Source of the DNA: Eimeria necatrix
Taxonomy: Eukaryota > Apicomplexa > Conoidasida > Eucoccidiorida > Eimeriidae
NCBI RefSeq assembly: GCF_000499385.1
Contig: NW_013651798.1
Span: 37,501 to 100,592 of the forward strand
Direction: 5' to 3'
DNA: 63,092 nt
How positions within the stretch are numbered: position 1 is the stretch's first letter; every line of letters starts with the position of its first letter. The notes below the pieces were generated by a model. It ran no database searches. It saw nothing but the letters and a program-made list of their open reading frames with translations, and was not told where the DNA came from. Positions 43,205 to 53,954 of the stretch are shown piece by piece. The translations under genes were made by a program, and so were the position numbers.

Positions 43205-44571
43205 CTTTCATACGTATCAAATCATTTTGGGGAAAAATTAAACCGCTATGTACGTCAAAAGGGCACAGGCGACCAAACAGACTCACGGGGACAGTCAGCA
43301 CAAAGGCGGAGGCCAGCGAGACAGGTGCCACCGCCCTGACCGCATGAAACTAAAAACATTGCACCAAATAACTTGTGCCTATAAGAAGCCGGAGTACTGA
43401 GAAGAACTGCGTAGGCGTTCGGCGTAGACTACACAGTGCGTCAGGAACTGGTGGTAGCTCTCTATTTCCGTTCTCATGCGCCTCTCATCGTACTTTTTCT
43501 TGGAAGTTATTATCAAAACGGTAGGATTTTAGCGCGCGAACAACAGAGGCAAATGCACGACGTGCAACTTAATGATATGTGCGAACGTCTTCCACGCACG
43601 TATTTCGTGGGCCAGCGTGCACAACACCGATCCGTGAGCTGCAAAGCATATCCCCAACTCCGAAAACCGAAAATAAGGCAACTCACAAAGTATATCAAAG
43701 CGTTCGTCATAGGTCATGCACCTTTTTCACTAGGCGCAGCTGTGGAAGGGGGTCATCAGGTGCTGCAGGTGGGATTGGCGGACCAGTGGCCATGCAGTCT
43801 GTGGAAGGGGAGACTGACATTCTCAGCATTGGGTGACAGCTACTATAGTTTGCTTTTATGAATACAGGCAGTAATGCGAAGATGATACACCGATGCGAGA
43901 TCTTTGTTACAGTTAATGCGCCGTCGCATTGGCCGTTCGGGCCAGCAATGCCTCACAGGTGACCTCGGGAGAGGAAGCTTGACATTCCCGCTGTTGCTTG
44001 AGTCTTTACTGCAATGCAACCTCAAATTTAAAAAATAGATAAATTGGTGAAAAGCTGGTGTGCATCTTGCCTATTTTTGGTGGCCGAAAACATTCAAATC
44101 TAGATGAACTGACAGCCCTCCAGGTTTAATCAAAAGCAACCCCACTGGGCCGAAGACGGCATGCTTGCCCCATTATCTGCCTCTTATTACATTTTTAATT
44201 GTGAAATTTTATTAGTCATACTAGTTGTCCGTATCAACTGACGTGGGAACGAGTGAGCATTACTGCTCTGCAGTACGGCTCCACCTTTCCTTTCTTGCCG
44301 CAGCTTGAAATATCTTAACCCTGGAAAGAGAGCAGCAGTGGTACTATAAGCTCCGACGTTTGCAGAAGCAGGAAATCCATTGACGGGAGGCCTTAGGTTT
44401 CCCGCTCGCTCATATGTGCTCTCTGTCGTAGCAGATCCCAAACCACCCGCTCGCTCCAACTGGGCTCTGCTCTGCGCAGCTGAGCCGTAAGAAGCACCAG
44501 TCGCTTCTTATTCGTAGTATGGCAGACAAGAGCCTAGGCCTAGCCTAGCCTAGAAGGCATGAAGAGCCAAC
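43205..44571. other. region with unassigned candidate exons
   Basis: Minus-strand frames at 43526-43717 (TYDERFDILCELPYFRFSEL, contains a possible donor GTGAGT) and 44187-44459 (YERAGNLRPPVNGFPASANV) have gene-like composition but no recognisable family or consistent splice chain. The rest shows no repeat or RNA gene that I can identify. Confidence 0.3.
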
Positions 44572-47500
44572 ATGGTGGTCACCAACTGACAAGACACTGG
44601 TTTGTGTTTGCTTTTCCAGGCTTCTGCACTACACTTTCACACAAGCTCACGAATAGGTCCCCTGCTCGGTCTCCAGGCAGCCAAATGGAAGTAACAAGAG
44701 GCGAAAGCAATGCGCTGGTGGCTGTGGGGTCGCGACCTCATCCCAAATGTACGTTCTCCTTATCAACCGTCTAGAAAGCAATACAGCAGCTTTAGTGTTT
44801 TACCTCTCCTTTTCTAACGGGTTAACAAGTACTTTATTTCCCTCTTTTTCCGAACACAGCATTCTTTGGTCGTCTACTGGCAATAGGGGCGCTGCCGCTC
44901 TCAAAAGTAACGGAAGGCGACGCTCGAATAAGGCGAACTCACACGAGCGTGTCCAAGGTGATCCGAACCCTCTGCAGTTTAAAAGCTAATTCGCCCTTCC
45001 TAGCTTTCCGCACAGAATGCCCCTGTAAAATACGGGGACATATGCCGTGTGCGCTTGCTGCAGTATATAAGCGACAGAGAGCTCAGGAGGCTTCAGTTGC
45101 CTAGCCTGCTGGCAGCTCTGCTGCCCCCAGCTGCCTCGCTTGAAGACCAAGGAGGCAGTGGCAGCAGCACTGCAAACTCATTGCCAGTGCAGCAGCAAGC
45201 TCTTGTAATAAGGGGTGCAGCTTCCCTGGTGCTGCAACAATGGTTACTCCTAGCTACCGAAGCAGCGTTGCTGTTGAGGCGCCTTTTACAGCCAGAGAAG
45301 CAGCATCGGCGCAGCAGCAACCACCCAGACCATGAGCAGCTACTCGGGAGAGAGCAGCAGCGCGACGCAAGAAGGAAGAGGGTGCGGACTGCTGAGGTAG
45401 ACAAGGGAGAAGGTGAAGAGGTGCAAGTGGACATGGAGGATGCAGCAGAGGCCATGTGGGAGAAAGCAGCGGTAACCTTAACATCATTTTATTTCGTCCC
45501 AGCCAAATATAAATTGTTCTTTCCATAGGTTAATAACATCGTGGCCTTTTGTACCGGTGTGCTCCTGTCATAGTAATATTTAACTTTACAAACAAATGCC
45601 GGTGGAATACCGACACACTAGTAGCAGGAGAGATGGCTTTGCTATCATCTGTTGCCGGGAAGCCATCCTTCAAAGACAGCTACGCTGGCAACGTGTCTCC
45701 CTATAATACAATGCCCGTCGATACAACAGGCCCTCTCCGTAGACTCCGTACACACTGCTATTTGTTAAAGGCCTCCAGTAAAATGCATCCCCTTTGGTGA
45801 AAAATCTCCTTTAATTTCATATGCAGGGGATAGCGATGTAGAAGGTTCACCGGGGTATGAGCTCCATTTGTTTCGCTGCTTTTGCAGCTGCAGCTGCAAC
45901 AGCAGCAACCACACGGCGAAGAAGAGTCGCAGCAAAGGCTGAAAAGACTCGGCAGCGTCTTTGCGAGCCACCTTCAAGAAGCTGAGTCCAGTGTTAGAGC
46001 CAATCGAGAGAGCGCTGGTCTGCTGCTGCAGCGGGGTGCCCCTGACCTCTTTAGCGCCTGCTGGGCGGCTGTGGCTACACCGCTGCGTTCTGGAAGTACG
46101 CGCCCTGGGGAAAGGCAGCATCAAGTAGGCTCGCACGAAAGGGCTCTAGCCGCAGCAGGAGATGCAAACGCTCCGGGCATGTCGTGGAGGCGCTGGGCGT
46201 TCGGAGAGTCCGGCTCTAATCTCCCTCTCCACTCTGCAGCAGTAGCTTCGAGTGCCGCAGCAGCCGCAGGGACCAACAGTGCTGCTGTAGCTGCAGGGGA
46301 CCTTGCCGGTGATGCCGATATTGAGTCCGCGGACTTTGGAGACATGTGGGGCCCCCTTCCAGAGGAAGTGAGCGAAGAGCAACAGGACTACGAGGGACTA
46401 CAGCAGAACCAGCAGAAAGGACAACTTGAGGACGCGACCGAAGGCATCTGGACCTCCCCAAAAGCCCCTCGTAGAAAGGGAGTACGCCAAAACTCTTATT
46501 CGCACGAGCCAGAAGCTAGAGACAAAGGTCATCGTTTTCTGAACCTGTTCGTCATGTGCTGTTATCTTTTGACTTTGCCTGCTGCTGTACCAGGGCCACG
46601 GAGTGCAGATGGACTCTAGCATATCTCGAGCAACAGCGAAAGGTCGCAGTGAAGGCGAGAAGGCGTTTCCTTATCTACTGAGAAACAATTCGACGACTTT
46701 GGATGCACCAAAGCTCTGCCATGCTGCAACTTACTTGGTAGCAGCGACCGCGGACGTTCATGAGGTGTGCTGTTGTTGCACCTGTTATTGTTGCTGCTGC
46801 TACTCGTGGCAGAACTGCTGCCTTTGCTGCTGCCGATGCCGGAAATTAGGTCTGAATATTGGCATGCCTGCTTCTGCCTTCGTCTGGCGCAGCTATACGC
46901 GCTCCATCCCGTTTCGTGCCTCTACCGAGGGCTACAACAGCAACTGCTTCTATGGAAACGCAAATCAGCATGGGGCTTTCAAAACCCAGCAGCAGCAGCG
47001 GTGGCAGCACATAGCCGTGGCCCCGCTGCAAATAGGCATTCGAAAAAAGTGTCTTCTGAGCCCTTATATGGTGTTTCAGCTGTAGTTTCAAAAGCTGATG
47101 GCGACAAGCAAACCGGCCAAAGCACTGAGGGCTTGGCCCCATGGCAGCGAGGAGGCTTGGAGGGCGACTTTACACTATACACAGACGCCGAGCTACAGCA
47201 GCAGCAGCAGCAGCAGCAGGACGGCAGCAAAGACATACGCCGAAGCGGTGATCTCCTAGGCAGCGGTGAGTACGTGGAAGTGCTACGAGGCATCTTTGAC
47301 AGCAGCAGCATGCAGCAAAGGGCCACACAAACTCGGCTGACCCAACTTCCAAGAGAATCCGTAAGGGGCTGTGGCGCTGCTACTGCTATCGCCGTTGCTG
47401 TTGTTGCTGCTAATGTTGCTCCTTTCAATTGCAGCACCAGCTCGGTGGTTGTCTTCACTTTAGATGGCGTACATGCAACCATGAGCTGCAATATCTGAAT

Positions 47501-48548
47501 TGATTAGTGGCTGCTTTGTTTGCTTGCTTGCTGCATGCTGCTGATGCATGTTGCTGCTGCATGTTGCTGCTATCTTCTCCGGTTTCTTGATGCTCTGCTG
47601 ATTGAGGTGCTTCCATCTACTGCCTTTGTTTATAGTGCCTGAATTATATTGCTACGCTTCCTTGCTGATGTCTGAATTCGTTAGGAGGCATCAAGCACTT
47701 CGCGGCTGGGAAGCAGCAGGAGGGCAAGTGGGCTAAGTGTGCCTTCCTCTGAGGCGTCTCTGGAAGCCTTAGCGTTTGGGGAGTTTCCCGAGTTCGACGG
47801 TTGTGGCACTGAATTTAGTAACGATGAACAGCAGCAGCAGCAACATCAGAGAGACCTTAATGAAGCCCACAGCACAGCGATTGCTTCCCTCAGGCTTAGA
47901 GAGCTGTTGCAGCAATTCGCTCTTACACATCCTAACGTCTCAGAGAATCTGCTTGCCGACGGGGTGTCCCAGCAGCCGCAGCAGCATCCACGACAGCGGC
48001 AACAGGAGTCTACGATTCCCTTAAGCAGGCTTCTTCCCAGAGGCCGCGTTGATCCCCGCACTGCCTGTTGCACGTTTTCGCACTTGCTGCTGCTACACAC
48101 GCATGGCTCTATAAAGCTGGAGCAGCAGCCTCAGGTTCTCTCCATGCCGTCCAATAAGCCCTACGCTGACCTGTACGTGCATATAACATGCCAGTGGGAT
48201 CGAACAAGTGCGACAGGGGAGGCACAACAACCCTGCGAAGAGCAACAGAGCAAGCAGCAGAACCAGCAGCGGCAAGAGGCGCCTGATTACCTCGGTAATG
48301 ACGAGGAGGAGCAGCCGGGGCAAAAGCAGCACGATGAACACACAACACGACAGGAAACACTCAATGGCATGCCATCTAACTCAGAAGAGGTGTCCAATGC
48401 GCATGAGAGCAGCAACACTTCCTCTTCTGGTCAGCAACATGAGGACAAACAACAGCCACAACAGCAGCACCAAAAGCGGATTGCTTCAAAACCCACAAAT
48501 ACGGGCGTCAGGACCGAAAAAGGTCGTGCGGTTCTTAGGACTGCCTAG
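44572..48548 (+). CDS. kleisin-like protein, Rad21/Rec8-type cohesin subunit (candidate)
   Basis: Cohesin kleisins bridge SMC1 and SMC3 to hold sister chromatids. The C-terminal exon (about 47683-48548) has the kleisin winged-helix pattern: IPLSRLLPRGRVDPRTA, TFSHLLLLHTHGSIKLEQQ, KPYADLYVHI, close in order and spacing to the Rad21/Rec8 C-terminus. At the 5' side, a candidate N-terminus is a start ATG at 44572-44574 spliced to 44620-44690 reading FHTSSRIGPLLGLQAAKW, like the kleisin GPLAxxWLAAxW, then about 44861-45045 (FFGRLLAIGALPLSKV). Central, poorly conserved exons: about 45060-45470 (acidic at the end), 45882-46600, 46603-46738 and 46849-47360 (WHACFCLRLAQLYALH; donor GTAAGG). Q-rich runs are short compared with the left half of the window. 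Rad21 and meiotic Rec8 cannot be separated by eye. The tail after the winged helix is Gln/Glu-rich and unusually long. Confidence 0.55.
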
Positions 48549-49524
48549 GATGGCTGCAACGGTGTTGATCTAGCTTCGTTGTAGCAGTTCCCGTGTTGAA
48601 CGCTGTGAAACAGTTGCAGTTGGCGTTTGAAATTTGAATCTTCCTAGGTTCGCTTTTTGAAGCCACAGGCGGTTCTTTTTGTGGCTCAGCAGTCAACGGG
48701 TTAGCCTAACGATGAATTGGCTGTGCCTTCATTCTGTGAAAGCTGGCGTGTGCTTGTTGCGAATAGCTCTTTCATGAGTTTCTTCGTGTTTATGTGCAAC
48801 CACCGGCGCACATTTCTGCAGATGAATGCTGCCACAAATTACGCTCTTTCTCATTGGCGCGTGGGCATGAGTGCACGTACATGTCCATTTTTACATGGCC
48901 AAAACGTACTGAGCTGCGTAGGCACCAGTGTTGAATTGTGGTGGGGGCACGTAGGTAACGGCACAGTCATGCGTGCTCCGGGGTGCCAGATTCTAGCTCC
49001 GCTTCTTCATTCAGAGTGGTTAAGCAGCGTAACACAGATAGTTAGTAATATGCTTGAAATAATTCCTTAGAAGGCTCACAAAAATCAAACGATTCAGTGC
49101 CGGTGCGCTCCTATAGTCTTGCTGCGAGCCACACTGCTGAATAGTTGCATCCTGCAGACTAATAAGTAGCTTGAAATTACTCTCCCGTTGCTACGCTGCA
49201 AGCAGCATCCAGCTGAAACCTAATCAAAAGGCTCCACATCACTAGAAGCTGGTGAGGTTTCGGATATTGGATTGCATGCACCTTTGCACTTTCGAGGTGT
49301 ACTTTATCCTACAAAAGGAGATCAAAGGACACGTTTGCTGAGGAGCGCCTATTAAGTATCTTACAACTTAGCGAGCACCGGGATTGTCGCCTGCTGCCCA
49401 AGATTTTGTGCAGCTAGCTCTGAAGCGCCAACACACAGAAACTGTGCCTGCCAGCTGCAAGCAATGTGCCCCGAAAATCCTTCCAAGCATAGGTCAAATC
49501 CCTCCAGACTGCTGTCATGTTCGC
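48549..49524. other. intergenic region between convergent genes
   Basis: About 1 kb without repeats or convincing coding signal; a 117-codon plus-strand frame (48717-49070) has no start context, splice partners or recognisable motif. Two 3' UTRs are expected here. Confidence 0.5.
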
Positions 49525-51116
49525 TTACATGTGGTGTTCCGATATAGCCTCAGCAGGCGTTTTTCTCTGGGCTAAGATGGAGAGCAGTTGAAGGGCGGCA
49601 GATAACTGCTGCTGCAGGCTCAGCTCTGAGAAAGGGGGGACCTGAAAATAAAAAGCAGCTCGGAAAGAGAGACTACCACTGCAAATAGAGAAACACGCGA
49701 ATGGGTTAGCATACACAAGCTTTATGGGGAGAGGTTTGTAACTGAAAAGTCAAAGTAATCAGCTGCAAGTAACTGCCATGCCTATCTCGGTACTAGGGGA
49801 ACCCTAGCCTCTCTACACATACATGCACAAATAGAGCATTAACGCCGCTCATTTGACTCTCCTGCAGGCTCTTGAAGCTGCAGTTGAACAAAACAGCAGG
49901 ATTACGTCGCAGTGGGAACCGTAGAAGCAGCTGAAAGAAATACGTGAACATGAAAAATTGTGGCACAGTTCTTACTAGAGAAAGTTGCAAACGAAGCAGC
50001 CAGCATCGTCTGAGACGCCGCAAGGGAAACCTCGCTCTCTTAGATTTGCAGCAATAGGCTAAACAACAGCAAAACGCAGCGAACACCAGCACATAGCAGC
50101 AAACGAAAAAGAGTTTAGAATGAGTGGAAGTCACATTGAAAAATCAACATAGCAATTCGACATGAAAAAATAAATAGAGAGTCTCAACATTCCGTCCGGC
50201 ATGAGATAGTCCCACGAAATCTGAATCCGGCCGAAAGGCTTCGATAGAAAGTTCTTTATATAACTTACTTCCAGACAAAAAGAAGAACGTAAACGATACT
50301 CCAATGGCATGCAACATGATATTCGCTCTGTCTGGGGCCGGCAACCCTTGGCATCCACACAGGTAAATCGGGCATCTGTACGAAGCAGCATTAAGAGAAA
50401 CGGGCAATTACATACCATTTTGCAGCGAGAGGAGCTGCAGCAAAGCAGAGCCTCACCAGACTGCTGGCGGGTGCAAAATTCCCACTGGCAGTGCATGTAT
50501 CTGCCAAAGTGGTAAGTTGGAATTCCTTCGTACCATTCTTCGCATTTGTCTCAAGCATCCAACGGTTACTTCTCATGTTGACACCGAAATGCAAGGCCAA
50601 GGCCACAGGTTCCTCCGTCCAGCCTCCGTCAGGAACTGAGGGATTTGCTTCATGGCTTCTTTGTCTCTCTCCAACGCCTGAAGTGTTGTCATTAGTGCTT
50701 AGCAGCTTCAAATGCTGCTTCTGTTTTCTTGTGTTGTTGAGGGCAGAGTGTATGCGGTACGCGGCCTCTGTGGCTGCATCTGCCGAAACCTCCAAAACTT
50801 CCCATCCACACAATTCAATTCTTGTTTTCCCCAAATACGCCTCCGTTGGAGGACTGTTGCACTCTGCTGGCTTCACAGTGACTCCGGGGCTTCCAAGCGT
50901 GCCAGGAGTGCTCGAGGGAGAAAAAATTGAAGGGATGCTCTTCTTCTGATGGGACAAAGGGTCTGTAGCGGCATTGGTGTCTCCAAGAGCTGCAGCCAAT
51001 TCCTTGACAAGAGTTGCAGAAGGATTTTCAGATACTTCTCCGAAGGGTCCAAAGCCCGTCAAATAGACGCAAAGAGCTCCGCGCCCAGCGAAGCCCTCGC
51101 CTGTAGGTTGTCCCAT
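49525..51116 (-). CDS. pyroglutamyl-peptidase I (peptidase family C15)
   Basis: Cytosolic cysteine peptidase removing N-terminal pyroglutamate. Start Met at 51116 with the family opening VYLTGFGPFGEVSENPS; ALHFGVNMR and MLETNAKN (catalytic Glu) follow in exon 1. Exon 3 (49877-49823) reads FKSLQESQMSGVNALFVH with the catalytic His, and the last exon (49641-49525) continues VPPFSELSLQQQLSAALQLL to TAA, matching the family VPP then C-terminal helix. Donor GTATGT at 49822 and acceptor TTTTCAG at 49642 are strong and in phase 0. The catalytic Cys lies in SLNAASYRC-PIYL, ending at 50361 and joined in phase 2 to exon 3 to give PIYLFKSLQ. That segment is one base out of frame with the end of exon 1, with no usable acceptor between, so a single-base error or real frameshift sits near 50393-50407. 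A central insert of about 60 residues (SPSSTPGTLGSPG onwards) is unusual for the family. Confidence 0.85.
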
Positions 51117-51578
51117 AACGACAGAAGCCCATGCAAAGACCTTGCTGCATCACCTAAGGGCATCTACCCTGCATAAGCCTATTATGCAAATGAGACGGCA
51201 TCGGTATCGGATCGTTTTTAACCTTAAGCAGTTTTGAGGCGAAAAAGTAAGGGACGTCGAGAAATCAAGCATAGAGTACACTCAGGCAGGCTGAAGAGAA
51301 GCGGCTGGCAAAAATGAAAAAAAGCTAATATTGTCAGCATGGAGAAATGAACGAATGAACACACAGTGGCAGCGAGTTCCTTCGCGGTTACGCGTTCGGG
51401 GCTCAGGGTCACCCTTCCCAGCCGCTCCCATTCATGTGAAGATGCTGATCAACAACATTTAAAAATGTTAATTACTGCTTAGTCATCAATTCAACAGAAT
51501 TTCAAACAGGTGTTTTGCTTCTTGATTACTTTGATATTTGAATTGGGTTGGCGTCTCTCCACGTGTCCCCTGCTCTCG

Positions 51579-51650
51579 GTCCGAATCGTCTAGAGGTTAG
51601 GACAACACGTTGTGGCCGTGTAAACCCAGGTTCGATTCCTGGTTCGGACA
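51579..51650 (+). tRNA. tRNA-His (GTG)
   Basis: A cloverleaf can be drawn: acceptor GTCCGAA pairs with TTCGGAC at 51643-51649, D-arm around TCTAGAGGTTAGGA, anticodon loop TTGTGGC with anticodon GTG, T-loop TTCGATT between CCAGG and CCTGG. No intron. Discriminator base A at 51650. Near-identical inverted copy at 62915-62986. Confidence 0.95.
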
Positions 51651-51866
51651 GCGAAATTCAGTCCTCTTTTTACATTTCTCAAGGGAGCTGGCCGGAAGAC
51701 GCGTCAAATTGTGTTTGATCCACTATTAGATTTCACAAAGTTCATTTCGCCGATGGTCGCTGAACCTAGGAATGCCGGAATTCCGGTGCGGCAACAGTTT
51801 CCCTGTATGCTTGAATCGGCAAGGTGCTGAAGGACAGAGGAGTGCATTTGATGCTTTAGAAGCTCA

Positions 51867-53643
51867 ATGACCGCTGCGTCAGCGGTGGACCTCCGGCGGC
51901 TTGTGGCCTGCATGTGGAGCCTCGGGCAGGACTGCGAGTTACCCAGAGGTGATGAGAACAGTCGAAGGGACTTCATCCTGCTCACGCTATTAAAGCTTCA
52001 ATATCTAATTGAGCCTCCATTATTCACGTCTGAAAACGGAGAAGACGAAGCGGTGCAACATGGTGCCTGTAATAGTGTGGCAAGTGACTCTGGTGGGAGG
52101 ATGGCCGCCGCGGCGGTGCGAGAGGCTAAAAGCCCTGCCAAAAAATTGAATTTACTCCAGCAAGTGACTACGTTCATGCTGCAGAGAGTGGGGATCGCCC
52201 TAGACCTGCGCGTGCTCTTCCGTGCTGAAGCAGACGCAGTGGCTGAGTTGCTGCGGCTTGCAGAGTCGCTTGCTGCAGCAGTACAGCTGTCTCTCGATAA
52301 AAAACGAGAGACCAGTAGCCACAAAGTCAAGGAAATAATAAGCAGGTTCTCACACACGGAGACTGGACGTGAAGAAGCCACGGAACGCTCGCGGGCAAGC
52401 ATCTCCAAAGATTGGTACGCACACAGTTGGTCTACAATAATGGTAGATCTATCCCGTCTCACCGAATCCCTATGGCTACGCGCTCTAGCTCACTACCCTT
52501 AGAAATCCCTTTTTAATGCCAAATCGGCAGCCCAGATAAACTGATAATATTTCCCCATCCAATGGCATTGCTGCTCAAGTGACCCTGTGGGTGTTGCGGC
52601 GCAACCTGTTGCAGCAAAGAGGCAACCCACACGGTGAAGTATGGAGTGGAAGAGGTTCTGTCTTCTATCGACCGCTTCTACGGGAAAGCACAAGCCGGAG
52701 AGAGAAAAAGGGCAGGGGAATTTCTTCAGGGCTTACTGGCCCAAAAAGATGTGTCAGGCGGTTCGCCCGCACTAAGCAGAAGGGGATTGCTGGAGGAGCA
52801 GCTGAGACGGAGTCGTAGCGCACTGGCGAATGTGGAAAAAAACAATGACACTCTGGTCAGTCAGGTGCAGGAGCTGAACGAGAGAATCCGTGGAGAGGAA
52901 AGGAATGCAGAAAGACTCAGCAAGCAGCTGCTGCTTCTGCGCCGTTCTCAAGTCTCCGGGGCTGCGTCTGAGGCGCAACAAGAGCTCGAGATGCAAGAAC
53001 AGCTTCGAGAGCTGTACATACAATACGCACGCTGTTCCGCTGTGTGTGACACCCTTACGGCTTCCGTAGAAGATATAGCGAGCCGCGCAGAGGCAGCTGC
53101 GGCACAAAACAGTCGCCGCCAGCAAGAAGCAAGACAGCAGTTGCTGCTGGAGCAGGCCGCTACGATTACGGCAACTGATGCCCAATCCAACGTAAGACAG
53201 ATAGACTCTGCAAGTAACGCTACCTTGTTGCTGAAGACGCTTTCTTTTGTACTGCCCCACCCCACGCTCTTCGCGTGTGATGCTCTTTCTGAGTTTGTGC
53301 AAACCGTCACTACCGTCACTGTATTCTCCATACAGCGCGTTGATCACTATGAACAGAAACAGCAGAAACAGTGCCTCCATGTGAGAATGAACTGCTACCT
53401 TGTAGTGAGTGTGGGAGACCCACAAAGCTTGCGGCAGTGCTTCCTGCCGCGTTCGCGTGCAGCCTTGTTTCTCTAGCCTGCACATTAGTCTTCTCTTTGT
53501 GTGTTTGTTTACTTTTAATGCTGTTTCTGCTTCAGTTCATCGATACTCTATGTGGCGGAATGACTGAAGACATGGGCATGACGCTTGCCACATCTGAGCA
53601 GCTATGCACAGAAGGCAGCGAACTGGACCTTGCAGCCATATAA
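51867..53643 (+). CDS. CLUAP1: clusterin-associated protein 1 / IFT38 (IFT-B subunit)
   Basis: IFT38 is part of the peripheral IFT-B complex that builds cilia and flagella; in Eimeria only microgametes are flagellated. Exons 51867-52414, 52615-53191 and 53536-53643, phases 2 and 0, give 410 residues (human CLUAP1 has about 413). The N-terminal calponin-homology-like part shows VDLRRLVACMWSLG and LLQQVTTFMLQRVGIALDLR, then LFRAEADAVAELLRLAESL, matching the family [29 protein letters not shown] by position. After the linker (RFSHTETGREEATE) exon 2 is a long coiled coil (LEEQLRRSRSALANVEKNND to about 53110), and exon 3 is a short acidic tail. Compared with the human protein the acidic C-terminus is reduced. 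Reads as intact and free of the long CAG inserts seen further left. It lies between a tRNA and convergent DDX52. Confidence 0.85.
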
Positions 53644-53954
53644 ATGACAAATCAACAATTGTAATAGAGGTTCTTTGTTTTGAGACTCCGTATGAAGTCC
53701 CGCATGATGCCCAAGCATGCCAGAAGACCTCAGTTCCTGTGCGCTGCTGCCTTCGTGGTAGGATTAAGTCGGTGGGAGCTCTTCACAGGATAGGCCCTGC
53801 GGCGAACATTGGGATGGAGGCCTGCTGATGGACCTCAGACTACGTCAAGATGCGGATATGCAAACACACGCTGAAGGTGAATGGAAGCAAAGCCCCCGCG
53901 AGGAATACGCAGTAACAGGAAGCGTACTTTCGTTTCTCATGCCTGGCTCATGTG

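Noticed and set aside
48717..49070. 117-codon plus-strand frame
   Set aside because: Lies where two convergent genes end, contains no recognisable domain and lacks splice or start context.
50350..50420. Selenocysteine UGA next to the peptidase active site
   Set aside because: Would require a very short 40-base intron, and the family uses Cys; the unspliced alternative frame matches the family motif better.
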